A stretch of 58,939 nucleotides of DNA from Desulfobulbaceae bacterium (GTDB lineage: Bacteria; Desulfobacterota; Desulfobulbia; Desulfobulbales; Desulfocapsaceae), in NCBI GenBank assembly GCA_024227155.1, contig JAAELB010000425.1, forward strand, positions 1 through 58,939, given 5' to 3'. Position 1 is the first letter of the stretch. Each line of letters opens with the position of its first letter. A program made the translations under genes and the position numbers. Shown here in pieces: positions 40,820 through 49,933 of the stretch. Under the pieces are notes generated by a model. That model was not told the DNA's origin. It saw only the letters and a program-made list of their open reading frames with translations, and did not search any database.

Positions 40820-42187
40820 TTATTTTGAAACATTATCTAACGATTTGAGATATCGTTCAATTGTTTCTTTGCTGTGTTCCTGGAGATCTATCAGCTCAAT
40901 GCCGATCCGTATCTCGGCATTACTCTTTTTAGAATTTTTTACAATACCCACAAGTTCCTGTTTCTCTTTTGCGCCTGGCAAGAGGCAGTAGAGAAAGATC
41001 TTGCTGCCAATATCAAGATTGGGTAATGCCTTGTTCTTGTTGGCTCTTATCTGGCATAAACACCCCTTGTTGCTCAAGTCCAGCAGCACGCTGTTGTATT
41101 TGGGGCCGTTGGGCAGCTGGAGAGTACTGGGGATGAAGATTGCGGATCGTTTTGCCCCCCGAAGTTCGTGGTAGTGAATGACCAGTGGGTAGTCAAGGAA
41201 CAGGAGTTTGTCTGGTTCATCAAGAGAGGTCATAACCTCGGTTTTAAACATACAGAGGCGGCCCATTTGAAGATATTTTGAGACGATTCGCATATCTATA
41301 CTTGAGCCGGAGTTGACCAGGTCGAAACCTTGTGGTTTTGTGACAATGAGATATTTATCTGGAACCATACCAACGAAGTTGCAGGTCAGGGGCTGGCTGT
41401 CTCCGTTGAGCTCCATTTTAATCTTTAACCCGGTTTCAAGGGAAAGTCGTCTGCCCGCTGTTGAAAAATGTTTGAGCGCCATTCTCGGTTTGTTCTGAGA
41501 TTCCTGCTTTGCCGCGAGACTTTCTTTTTCGTCTTTAAGCCGAAAGCCTTCCATAATCAAGGACATCAAGGTCTTTGTGATCTCTGTTTCACGTTGGGAA
41601 TTATAAAATTTTATTTCAGCCACCGCATTTTCCCAGGCTATGATAGTGTATACGGCGTCTTCGTTTTTCTGCTCGCAGGTCTCGGCGGCTACTACCATTC
41701 CTTTCTCGAGAAAAATAAGACCGGAGCTATTTGCCCCGGACACCTTCAGGGTACATGTCTTGCCTTCGCCTTCAAGCATCTGCAGCAGACTGTGGACGGG
41801 TAAGCCTTTTACCGTGCCGCTGGTTGCTATGTCGAGCAGCTCAGTGGTCCAGCGATAGAGTTCCTCATTTTTGAATGGATGTTCAAGGCAGGTGCTCACA
41901 CCTATTTGCAGTATATCTTCAGCGGCATGTCCCACCGGATTAATGATAGTGATGCAGGGGATATATGGAAAGGTGTAGGTCAACGTGCGGAGGTCCCTGG
42001 TACGGGCTCCTGGCCTGGATGCCATATCACAAATGATAAGATCAACTTCATTGTCCTTTACTAATTCTACTGCCTCGGCTTCATTGTTTGCGGGAATGAT
42101 GGAATAATTTTCCTGCCACTCACGACAGTCGTTCAACACTGATTTGTCAGTGTGCCCTGCCGTTGTAATAACTATGATTGTCTTCAT
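40820..42187 (-). CDS. Receiver-like, PATAN (DUF4388) and PilZ multidomain protein
   Basis: 455 residues. An N-terminal receiver fold (about 1-120) with DLIICDM around Asp53-54 but a degenerate LEHPF end in place of the usual Lys-Pro, a PATAN/DUF4388 domain (LPVHSLLQMLEGEGKTCTL, about 129-215), a YcgR-like N-terminal domain (about 255-330) and a PilZ domain (about 340-450; the RxxxR part reads RGAKR and the second motif DLSNKGCLC). It probably binds c-di-GMP and links it to surface organelles or motility. First gene of the minus-strand group with pseudopilin and HD-GYP. Confidence 0.85.
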   Translation of the reverse strand: MKTIIVITTAGHTDKSVLNDCREWQENYSIIPANNEAEAVELVKDNEVDLIICDMASRPGARTRDLRTLTYTFPYIPCITIINPVGHAAEDILQIGVSTCLEHPFKNEELYRWTTELLDIATSGTVKGLPVHSLLQMLEGEGKTCTLKVSGANSSGLIFLEKGMVVAAETCEQKNEDAVYTIIAWENAVAEIKFYNSQRETEITKTLMSLIMEGFRLKDEKESLAAKQESQNKPRMALKHFSTAGRRLSLETGLKIKMELNGDSQPLTCNFVGMVPDKYLIVTKPQGFDLVNSGSSIDMRIVSKYLQMGRLCMFKTEVMTSLDEPDKLLFLDYPLVIHYHELRGAKRSAIFIPSTLQLPNGPKYNSVLLDLSNKGCLCQIRANKNKALPNLDIGSKIFLYCLLPGAKEKQELVGIVKNSKKSNAEIRIGIELIDLQEHSKETIERYLKSLDNVSK

Positions 42188-42400
42188 ATGAGAATGTAGA
42201 TGTTCTTTGTTGAAACGCGTAATAAAAACAATGGGCTCAATTTTATAATGAGCTAATGCTTAGTATGCAGAATTTAGGGTAAAAATGCAAAACAAACCGA
42301 CATACTTGAGTTGTAGTGTGAAAAAATGAGCAGTGTAGACTTGCGATGATCTATGCAAAATGCTAATTCATTATTCTCATAAAAATCGGAGACCGGTGGA

Positions 42401-42811
42401 GTGACAATACAACAGAGTGACAACGAGGTAATAAAACATGAGCAGCAGATGGGACGAATCGGTAGTCGTCCCTATTGGGTGCTTAATGTGTCTATTGGTA
42501 TGAGAGCAATCCACCAACTGGGTGCTGCAGTCTTTTTGACCTCCTTTTTACTCGATGAAATTGTCGAAATCGCACCATTGTATTTGGCCTTGGTGATGGT
42601 AAGTGGGGCTGCCCTGATTTTCACAGAATTTTTACGGCATCGCCAGATTTTCAGAGAACTCTCAGGGATGATTACCCTGACGAAATTGCTCCTGATTGGT
42701 GCTGCTTTCCACGGTTTTCTACCAACAACTCCCACTGTGGTCCTGGCCTTTCTGCTTGCCTCTGCGGGGGCCCACGCACCAAAATTAATTCGACACCGGT
42801 TGATGTTTTAG
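42401..42811 (+). CDS. Four-helix membrane protein of unknown function
   Basis: 136 residues from a GTG start (GGAG nine bases upstream). About 25 polar residues are followed by four hydrophobic segments (about 30-48, 58-73, 88-105, 110-126). No family recognised. It precedes the EamA transporter by 25 bp and is probably co-transcribed, so it may be an accessory subunit. Confidence 0.65.
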   Translation: MTIQQSDNEVIKHEQQMGRIGSRPYWVLNVSIGMRAIHQLGAAVFLTSFLLDEIVEIAPLYLALVMVSGAALIFTEFLRHRQIFRELSGMITLTKLLLIGAAFHGFLPTTPTVVLAFLLASAGAHAPKLIRHRLMF

Positions 42812-42836
42812 TATTGATACTAACTACATTTATATA

Positions 42837-43742
42837 ATGGGAGAATTAATAGCAATTGCCACGGTCCTCTGCTGGACCGTAAGCGTACAGTTTTTTGAAG
42901 TCGCTGCTAAACGTGTTGGCTCCGTTCCGGTAAATATCATCAGAATTGGTTCGGCGCTGGTCTACTTTTCTATTTTACTTTATTGCCGCGAAGGTGTGCT
43001 GATACCTGTCAATTTTCCTTTGCACGCCTGGATATATCTTGGTGTGTCGGGAGTTGTTGGTTTTTTTATCGGAGATATATTCCTTTTTAAGGCTCTGGTT
43101 GAGCTCGGTCCCCGTATTACCATGTTGGTACAAAGTCTTGCGGCACCCACCGCCGCTGTAATTGGTTGGGTGTTTTTACAGGAGACTTACCTGTTGTATC
43201 AGTGGTTTGGCATGTTTGTCACCCTGGCCGGAGTGTCTCTTGTTGTATTGGAGAAAAACAAGGGGAAAACGTCGACACAAAAACTCCATGTACGTCGGAT
43301 TTCCTTACGGGGAGTTATTTTTGCCGTCTCTGCAATGGTGGGGCAGGCTGGCGGGATAGTGATCAGTAAGCTGGGCATGCAGACGGAAAATGGTTATCTT
43401 GACCCCTTTGCGTCCACGCAAATACGGGCATTAGCCGCATTCGTCTGTTTTGTTATGCTTTTGAGTGCAACGAATAAATGGGGCGGGGTGGCCAGCGCAA
43501 TCCGTGATAGAAAAGCTGTTTCATGTACAGTGACGGGAGCGGCAATTGGTCCATTTATTGGCGTTTCCCTTTCGCTGTGGACCTTGCAGTTCCTCTCTGC
43601 AGGTGTTGCCTCAACTTTCTTTTCTCTTATCCCCATTTGTATTATCCCTTTTTCTGTCTATCTGCATAAAGAGCATGTCTCGGTCAGGGCCATTTTGGGG
43701 GCTGTTATAGCCGTTTTAGGCGTCTATATGTTGATGCCCTGA
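42837..43742 (+). CDS. EamA/DMT-family transporter
   Basis: 301 residues with ten membrane segments in two EamA repeats (about 5-135 and 155-300), the normal drug/metabolite transporter design. Signs of the repeats are GVSGVVGFFIGDIFLFKAL with LGPRITMLVQSL in the first, and the paired GVASTFFSLIPICIIPFS in the second. Substrate unknown; the family covers amino acids, nucleotide sugars and other metabolites. No ribosome site is clear. Confidence 0.85.
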   Translation: MGELIAIATVLCWTVSVQFFEVAAKRVGSVPVNIIRIGSALVYFSILLYCREGVLIPVNFPLHAWIYLGVSGVVGFFIGDIFLFKALVELGPRITMLVQSLAAPTAAVIGWVFLQETYLLYQWFGMFVTLAGVSLVVLEKNKGKTSTQKLHVRRISLRGVIFAVSAMVGQAGGIVISKLGMQTENGYLDPFASTQIRALAAFVCFVMLLSATNKWGGVASAIRDRKAVSCTVTGAAIGPFIGVSLSLWTLQFLSAGVASTFFSLIPICIIPFSVYLHKEHVSVRAILGAVIAVLGVYMLMP

Positions 43743-43786
43743 GTGAGTTGGAAGTGAGATCTTGGGCCAGGGAGTTTTAGACGTTG

Positions 43787-44182
43787 CTATCTTTTAATCT
43801 TTTTCAGCGATTCGTATAGCTCTTTTTGTTTAGCTAGAAATTGAATACCTACTTTGAAAACAACTCTGCTGTCATGGGGGTTACTGTCCATCCAGATTGA
43901 TTTGGCATAAATTGGAAACTCCAGCTCAAGTTCCGCTTCTCGGCTGGCCTCAAGTACCAGGGTGTGTGTGGTATGCGCATCGCTTCTCAGGGTGCTGAAA
44001 AACAGGTGGGTTCTGTCGATGAGGATTTGGGGTAGAACCAGACAGGCTCCGCCTTTTGAGATGTTGATTACGGTGGCTGAAACTTCCCCTTTAAGAATTT
44101 TATCCTGACTATTCTCTTTTAATCGTACCTTAAGTTCGAGATCTGTGTTAATTCGATTTTGTCTAAGCGGGAAGGCTGCCAT
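43787..44182 (-). CDS. PilZ-domain protein
   Basis: 131 residues, single PilZ domain. The first c-di-GMP motif is weak (RQNRINTDLELKV in place of RxxxR), the second reads NISKGGACLVLP, fitting (D/N)xSxxG. The C-terminal end is rich in Lys. It would be a stand-alone c-di-GMP receptor. It is convergent with the EamA gene; no partner gene is close. Confidence 0.75.
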   Translation of the reverse strand: MAAFPLRQNRINTDLELKVRLKENSQDKILKGEVSATVINISKGGACLVLPQILIDRTHLFFSTLRSDAHTTHTLVLEASREAELELEFPIYAKSIWMDSNPHDSRVVFKVGIQFLAKQKELYESLKKIKR

Positions 44183-44486
44183 GTGTCTAATGCCTACTCC
44201 TGAAGCTTACCCGGGAGGTGTTAACGGTCCCTAAGTGTTGTTATGGGTTATATGTCATGTCACGGTATTGTAGTACAAAGCCTGGAAGTTGTCAAAATCC
44301 ATGTGAACACAAAGGGATATAGTGCCAAGAGTTTAAAAAATAATGATGTTTGAAATCGTGGCTTTTTTTATATAAGACTGTTCTTATTGTTTAATGCCAA
44401 AATAGCTGTCAGCAAGGAAAATTTGGTGAAGGTACCTATAAGGCATTCTCAGAAAATTCCGATTTATTCTGGTCAGGAAAAATATA
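44183..44486. other. Gap between the PilZ gene and glcD
   Basis: 304 bp between divergent genes. Contains the dispersed-repeat copy B at 44420-44478 and an A/T-rich stretch (44320-44390) that may hold promoters. Nothing else recognised. Confidence 0.5.
44420..44478. repeat. About 60-bp dispersed repeat, copy B
   Basis: Matches 35157-35216 in order and sequence with some changes (AATTTGGTGAAGGTAC, GGCATT, TTCCGATTTATTC, GGTCAGG). Its 3' end supplies the AGGA used as the ribosome site of glcD. Confidence 0.55.
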
Positions 44487-45887
44487 ATGAATATAGACGT
44501 TGTTGAGAGATTGATAGAGATAGTCGGCAAGGAACATGTGTCCACAGCAGCGACTGATATGATTACCCACTCCTATGATGCAACCCAGGAAAAACATCTA
44601 CCTGATGTTGTTGTGTATGCACGTACAACAGAGGAGGTGAGCCGGGTTGTAAAGCTGGCAAACGAGCTGGAAATTCCTGTTCTTCCCCGGGGGGCTGGCA
44701 GCGGCTTTACCGGTGGTTCTCTCCCTGTCAAGGGAGGCATTGTTCTGGTGTTGACTCGTATGGATACAATTATAGATATCGATACAGACAATCTCACAGC
44801 AGAGGTGGAACCGGGCGTTGTGACAGCTGAGTTGCAGCGAAAAGTAGAGAAATTGGGCCTTTTTTATCCCCCGGATCCTGCATCTAAAGAATTTAGTACC
44901 TTGGGAGGTAATGTTGCTGAATGTGCAGGTGGTCCCCGCTGTGTGAAATACGGTGTGACCAAAGATTATATTCTGGGGCTTGAGGTTGTGACGCCTACTG
45001 GGGATATCATCAGAACCGGCGGCAAAACCTTGAAAAATGTGGTGGGATACGATCTCACCAAATTGTTTGTCGGTTCAGAGGGAACACTCGGCATAGTTAC
45101 CGAGATTATCTTGAAACTCTTGCCAAAGCCAGCTGGAAAAAAAACCATGCTGGTGCAGTTTGAGACTATTGATGGGGCTGCTCAGTCGGTTTCTGCAATC
45201 ATCGGCGCGAAGATTATTCCGACAACCCTGGAATTTATGGACGCGGCGACCATTAATTGTATTCGGGGTAAAAGTGATATTGCTCTACTTGACGACTGTC
45301 GGGCGATTCTGATCATAGAGGTTGACGGTGACCTTGAACTGCTTGATACACAGACAGAACGGATACTTAATATTGTTAAACCCCATGGTATTCTTGATAC
45401 CAGGATAGCTGCAACAGATGCGGAGTCAGAAGAAATCTGGCAGGTGCGTCGCATTGTTTCTCCGAGTCTACGCCAGGTGAACCCTGATAAATTTAATGAA
45501 GACATTGTTGTCCCTCGCTCCAAGGTGCCTGATATGATTAGGGCACTTGAGCAGATTTCGTCTGAGTATGGGGTTCCTATTGTTAATTTTGGTCACGCCG
45601 GGGATGGAAACATTCATGTTAATGTCATGGTAGATCTGAAAGAACAGGGGATGGAGGAAAAGATCGAAGAAGTTATGGATAGGGTCTTTAGTGCCGCTGT
45701 TGAATTGCGCGGTTCTATTTCAGGTGAACATGGGATTGGTACATCAAAGGCCAGGTATATGAATATGGAGTTGGATATCGCAACAATTGAGTATATGCAG
45801 AGGATCAAAGTGGCACTCGATCCGCAAAATATCCTCAATCCTGGGAAAATATTTCTGGAAAACTATCCGCAGCCTGAAAATAAGTGA
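44487..45887 (+). CDS. glcD: FAD-binding dehydrogenase of the GlcD/Dld family
   Basis: 466 residues. Oxidises a 2-hydroxyacid such as D-lactate or glycolate. FAD domain (PCMH type): VLPRGAGSGFTGGSLPVKGG near 71-90, DNLTAEVEPGVVTAEL, STLGGNVAECAGGPRCVKYG; C-terminal cap with VNFGHAGDGNIHVNVM (metal/substrate His) and GSISGEHGIG. Complete length. It is 13 bp upstream of the iron-sulfur subunit gene. Sulfate reducers use this pair for lactate oxidation; the true substrate cannot be fixed from sequence. Confidence 0.92.
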   Translation: MNIDVVERLIEIVGKEHVSTAATDMITHSYDATQEKHLPDVVVYARTTEEVSRVVKLANELEIPVLPRGAGSGFTGGSLPVKGGIVLVLTRMDTIIDIDTDNLTAEVEPGVVTAELQRKVEKLGLFYPPDPASKEFSTLGGNVAECAGGPRCVKYGVTKDYILGLEVVTPTGDIIRTGGKTLKNVVGYDLTKLFVGSEGTLGIVTEIILKLLPKPAGKKTMLVQFETIDGAAQSVSAIIGAKIIPTTLEFMDAATINCIRGKSDIALLDDCRAILIIEVDGDLELLDTQTERILNIVKPHGILDTRIAATDAESEEIWQVRRIVSPSLRQVNPDKFNEDIVVPRSKVPDMIRALEQISSEYGVPIVNFGHAGDGNIHVNVMVDLKEQGMEEKIEEVMDRVFSAAVELRGSISGEHGIGTSKARYMNMELDIATIEYMQRIKVALDPQNILNPGKIFLENYPQPENK

Positions 45888-45900
45888 GTTATAGCGTCTT

Positions 45901-47163
45901 ATGAGTGCAAATAAAAATGTAAAGGATTTTGAGAAGGTAATTCACGAGTGCGTCAAGTGCGGAGTTTGTCAGGCACATTGCCCTGCGTATCTGGTGGGGA
46001 AAAAAGAGGGTGCTGTTGCACGGGGAAAGATTGCACTGGCGGCGGCCTTTCTTGATGGCGAAGCTGGCCTTGAAGAGCGGCTGCAGCAGGATATCAGTAT
46101 GTGTCTGATGTGCGGATCCTGTGTTAATAAATGTCCTAATAAGGTACCAACAAATGAGATCGTAGGGGCACTCCGCCGGGAGATTACCGGTGACCAGGGG
46201 TTGTCTCTTGTTGGTAAAGGTATCTCCACGCTTCTTGGCTCTAAACCCCTGATGAATACACTCTCCAAGAGTGGTGCGCTTCTGTCACCTCTTTTGCTTA
46301 AAAAAGTTCCTGAATCATGCGGTTTGCGTCTGCGTTTTCCGGCTCCGTTGATGAAGGATCGCACCATGCCGAAGATAGCCTTCAAAAACCTCTTTGACCG
46401 GGTTCCGGAATATATTGAAGGTAGGCCGAGTAAACCGGTTGTCGGCTTTTTTGCTGGTTGTTCCATTACCTATGCGTATCCGGAGATTGGAGAGCAGATG
46501 GTGTCTATTCTTAAAGGGATGGGGTTTTCCATTTATACGCCGCGGGCGCAAAAATGTTGTGGTATTCCCGCTTTATCTTCAGGGAATGGCAAGCTTGTGG
46601 AGGAGTTGGCCGTGACCAACAGTACAGCATTTGCTGCTAGAGAGCTGGATTATATCGTCACCGCATGTGCCTCCTGCAATGGCGGTATAGGCGAATATTA
46701 CCAGACGATGAAGGTTGATTACGATGACTTTACTGAAAAAGTTATAGACTTCAGTGTGTTGTTGGAGAAAGAAGGGCTGTTTGGAAAACTGGCGGAAATG
46801 GAGAAGTGGTCGAATCCTGTGGCAGTTACCTACCATGATCCCTGTCACCTTAAAACCCAGGGGATTACAAAAGAACCAAGACGGCTGCTGGAGTCATTGC
46901 CGAATGTGGAGTTTATAGAGATGGAAAATGCGGCAGCCTGCTGCGGTTTGGGTGGAACATTCTCAGTATATCACTATGAAGAGAGTAAAGCGGTCGGTGC
47001 AAGAAAAATGGAAGGTTTACAAGAGAGTGGGGCAGAGTTGATCGCAACTGCATGTCCCGGATGTATCATGCAACTCCAGGATACCATCAATCATGCCGGC
47101 TTGAAGGTGAGGGCTGTGCATCTTCTCGAACTCTTATCCGCTGCGATGGGTAAGGGTGAGTGA
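45901..47163 (+). CDS. glcF: GlcF-like iron-sulfur subunit with two CCG domains
   Basis: 420 residues. An N-terminal pair of [4Fe-4S] sites, CVKCGVCQAHCP and CLMCGSCVNKCP, then two cysteine-rich CCG domains: KCCGIPALSSGNG with CASCNGG, and AACCGLGGTF with CPGCIMQ; HDPCHLK also seen. Partner of the FAD subunit, taking its electrons to the membrane or to other carriers, as in GlcDF and LldEF-type enzymes. Confidence 0.92.
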   Translation: MSANKNVKDFEKVIHECVKCGVCQAHCPAYLVGKKEGAVARGKIALAAAFLDGEAGLEERLQQDISMCLMCGSCVNKCPNKVPTNEIVGALRREITGDQGLSLVGKGISTLLGSKPLMNTLSKSGALLSPLLLKKVPESCGLRLRFPAPLMKDRTMPKIAFKNLFDRVPEYIEGRPSKPVVGFFAGCSITYAYPEIGEQMVSILKGMGFSIYTPRAQKCCGIPALSSGNGKLVEELAVTNSTAFAARELDYIVTACASCNGGIGEYYQTMKVDYDDFTEKVIDFSVLLEKEGLFGKLAEMEKWSNPVAVTYHDPCHLKTQGITKEPRRLLESLPNVEFIEMENAAACCGLGGTFSVYHYEESKAVGARKMEGLQESGAELIATACPGCIMQLQDTINHAGLKVRAVHLLELLSAAMGKGE

Positions 47164-47206
47164 TGTTTTGTAACTCATTGGTATCAGAGGGGCTACGGCT
47201 GAAATC

Positions 47207-47713
47207 ATGAGTAGTCAACAGATACCGTGGATACACGGATATGATTGGCTGCAAGTGACCTCTTCAATTGTCAGGACAGTTTCCATTATGGGAGCGGAAG
47301 TGCAAACTCTTAAAGGATTGGCGTTGGACATATCTTTGGAGTATCAGGGGATCGATAGCCAGATGGAGGAGCTTTGTAAAAAAAGCTGTATTTCCTGCAC
47401 GGATATTTGCTGTGTGAGGGCTACGGTCTGGTACGATTTGAAGGATCTTCTCGTTATCTATCTTTCAACAGGTGGACTTCCTGGGAGGCAGATATATAGA
47501 GATGAGGCGAAAGCTTGTTGCCATCTCACAGCCTCCGGCTGTCGACTTCCAAGATCAGAGCGGCCGTTTATCTGTACCTGGTATATCTGTGCGGAGCAAA
47601 AAAAACTGCTGTCTCCAAGTTCTGTTCCTGGACCGAGTTTGTCAGGTGAAATTGAAAAAATCAAAGGGCTCAGGAATAACCTGGAAACCAGGTATATAGC
47701 TTTCTCATCATAA
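47207..47713 (+). CDS. Cysteine-cluster protein (YkgJ-like)
   Basis: 168 residues. The Cys pattern CISCTDICC, then ACCHLTASGCRLPRSERPFIC and TWYIC, resembles the YkgJ/zinc- or iron-chelating cysteine cluster family, a probable metal-binding or iron-sulfur protein of unknown role. It follows glcF by 43 bp and precedes the flavodoxin gene by 17 bp, so it is likely part of the lactate/glycolate operon. The start is the first ATG; the ribosome site is weak. Confidence 0.65.
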   Translation: MSSQQIPWIHGYDWLQVTSSIVRTVSIMGAEVQTLKGLALDISLEYQGIDSQMEELCKKSCISCTDICCVRATVWYDLKDLLVIYLSTGGLPGRQIYRDEAKACCHLTASGCRLPRSERPFICTWYICAEQKKLLSPSSVPGPSLSGEIEKIKGLRNNLETRYIAFSS

Positions 47714-47730
47714 AAAAAAGGTGCATAGTA

Positions 47731-48528
47731 ATGAAAATTTCAAAGGTCAGGTCAATATATTTTTCTCCAACAGGTACTTCTAAAAAAATTGTTGAAGCAA
47801 TAGCCGTTGGCTGTCAGGAGGGGGCGGTAGCTGAACAGAGCAATCTCACCTACCCGACTAGTTTTGACACCCTGGAATGTAAGGCTGATGAGCTGGTGAT
47901 TATCGGTGTGCCGGTTTACGCTGGCAGGGTTGCCCCTCTTGCTGTTGAGCGATTACAAACAATAAAGGGCAATGGAGCAGCAGCTGTTCTTGTGGTCTTG
48001 TATGGAAATCGTGAGTTTGAAGATGCCCTTGTCGAGTTACAGGATTTGGCTAAAGAGATCGGTTTTCAACCTGTCGCTGGCAGCGCTTTTATTGGTGAGC
48101 ATTCTTTCTCAACCATGAATCTGCCTATTGCTGACGGACGCCCCGATGACGATGATTTGAGAATGGCCAAAGCATTTGGTGCAAAAATAGCGGGCCACCT
48201 GACAGGCATGACGGGGGACAGTTTTGAGCCTCTGGCTGTACCCGGAAATGTACCCTATAAAGATGGTATGGGAGCCTTGCCTTTTAGCCCATCCTTTAAC
48301 GTTGGTATGTGTACCGGCTGTGGCTTCTGTATTGAAACCTGTCCTTCTGGGGCGATCAGTCTGGAAGGGGAGCTGCAGGTAGATACGGAGTTATGTATAT
48401 TTTGCTGTGCCTGCGTAAAGAGTTGCCCCGAGGGGGCGGTTACAGTTGAAGCCCCACCGCTAAAGGAAAAAATGGTGTGGCTCCATGAAAACTGTAACAA
48501 GAGAAAAGAGCCACAACTGTTTTTTTAG
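47731..48528 (+). CDS. EFR1-type flavodoxin-ferredoxin fusion
   Basis: 265 residues. An N-terminal flavodoxin domain with the FMN loop SPTGTSKKIVEAI (about 12-24) and GVPVYAGRVAP, then two [4Fe-4S] ferredoxin motifs, CTGCGFCIETCP and CIFCCACVKSCP (about 193-232). Electron-transfer protein of the 'EFR1 ferredoxin' group. AGGTG precedes the ATG. Being last in the glcD-glcF operon, it may take electrons from the hydroxyacid dehydrogenase or an unrelated donor. Confidence 0.88.
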   Translation: MKISKVRSIYFSPTGTSKKIVEAIAVGCQEGAVAEQSNLTYPTSFDTLECKADELVIIGVPVYAGRVAPLAVERLQTIKGNGAAAVLVVLYGNREFEDALVELQDLAKEIGFQPVAGSAFIGEHSFSTMNLPIADGRPDDDDLRMAKAFGAKIAGHLTGMTGDSFEPLAVPGNVPYKDGMGALPFSPSFNVGMCTGCGFCIETCPSGAISLEGELQVDTELCIFCCACVKSCPEGAVTVEAPPLKEKMVWLHENCNKRKEPQLFF

Positions 48529-48558
48529 TGGTCCATGTCCTTTCCTGGCAGTACCTTT

Positions 48559-49845
48559 CTATTCCGGTGCTGCCCATTTCCTGCCTGCCACCATATACAA
48601 AATAACAGAACCGAGAATCAGTAGACCGAACATCTGTACATTTTTGGTCTTAAAGAGGAAGGCTATGGTGACAATGATAGCTGAACTTATTGTGAAAAAC
48701 AGCGGTTTCGGGGTTTTTTTAAGGATGATACGGCCAAAATGAGCAAAGCGTATGTGGCTGACCATAAAAGCTGTCGAGATGAGTGAAACAGCAGCAAGCA
48801 TGTTTGGCGGACAGAGGAGGGCCGCTCCTAAAACCAACAGGGCACCAGCGGGACTGGGCAGGCCGTTGAAGATACCATCTGGAAGATCTGTACGTTTTTT
48901 ATCGGTTGTAACAAAGCGTATGAGTCGATAGGCGACGGCGAGGATAAAAATTGAGGCGAACAGCCATGAATAACTTCCGCCGGAATTTACGATGACGTAC
49001 GCCGGTGCCAGACCGAAACTGACAAAATCGGCTATATCATCAAGGTAAGGGCCATATACGGTTCCACCATGCTTTTCCGCCATCCTGCCGTCGAAGAGAT
49101 CAAATAACTGGCCCACGATTATAATGCAGATGGCCAGGGCAAATTTATGATGATGTGTCAGGTAGAGGCTTGTCAAACCGCAGAAAAAGTTCAGTGTTGA
49201 AAGGATATCCGCATATAGTCTGTTGGGAATAAATTTGAAGACAATGGATGCACCCGAAAGCACAATACAGGCAAGAAGAACCTCGTCGCCTATATCTATA
49301 ATGGACGGATTTTTTGACAGCAAGGCACAAAAAATAACAAGTCCGAAACAGATTATTGCCTTAATCTTACCAAAATTGTTTGCTGCTCCCGAAGAATTAA
49401 GGAAATCGAGTATTTTCCTGGCGAAAAACTGTCCCAGCAGTTCTATGGTCACTAGAATCCAGACCAGTTTGATTGAAAGTAGTCCGGCGTAGGCAAAACC
49501 AATCATTGGTGGCAGGTAGGTTAGTTTATCGCATAGCGGATCGAGACTCTCTCCCCATCTGGTGACCAGGTCGCAATTCCTGGCAACAACCCCATCTACC
49601 CCATCCAGGATTGCGGCAAAGGTGAAAATGAGGATGGCAATATCTTCAAAGCCAAAATAGAAGTAGAGCGGCAAGGCAATGAGTGCCATTGCTGCACGCC
49701 AGTAACAAATGGCATTTGGGTGACAAAACCAAAGATGCGACATGATATAGTCGCGTGCGGATTGCTTGTGAATTATTCGTGAGACCCAGAAATAAAAGGC
49801 GGTGCCGATGAGGGCGGCGACACTGATAACAAAAAATCTATACAT
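48559..49845 (-). CDS. Tandem two-domain CDP-alcohol phosphatidyltransferase
   Basis: 428 residues with about twelve membrane segments and two separate active-site motifs. First: DGVDGVVARNCDLVTRWGES followed by LDPLCD (about 82-107), a full D-G-x2-A-R-x8-G-x3-D-x3-D, PgsA-like. Second: DLFDGRMAEKHGGTVYGPYL followed by DDIAD (about 252-276), PssA-like but with Glu for Arg after the Ala. Single-domain enzymes are about 180-250 residues, so this is a fusion. It may make both phosphatidylglycerol-phosphate and phosphatidylserine, or an unusual lipid. AGGA precedes the ATG. Which substrate each half uses is not provable here. Confidence 0.85.
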   Translation of the reverse strand: MYRFFVISVAALIGTAFYFWVSRIIHKQSARDYIMSHLWFCHPNAICYWRAAMALIALPLYFYFGFEDIAILIFTFAAILDGVDGVVARNCDLVTRWGESLDPLCDKLTYLPPMIGFAYAGLLSIKLVWILVTIELLGQFFARKILDFLNSSGAANNFGKIKAIICFGLVIFCALLSKNPSIIDIGDEVLLACIVLSGASIVFKFIPNRLYADILSTLNFFCGLTSLYLTHHHKFALAICIIIVGQLFDLFDGRMAEKHGGTVYGPYLDDIADFVSFGLAPAYVIVNSGGSYSWLFASIFILAVAYRLIRFVTTDKKRTDLPDGIFNGLPSPAGALLVLGAALLCPPNMLAAVSLISTAFMVSHIRFAHFGRIILKKTPKPLFFTISSAIIVTIAFLFKTKNVQMFGLLILGSVILYMVAGRKWAAPE

Positions 49846-49933
49846 ATTTTATCCTATAATGTCCTATGGACTACACGGACCAATGGCTTCTGAGCGGCAG
49901 AGAGGTTTTGTGGCTTTTGTAAGCTGCTCAGGG

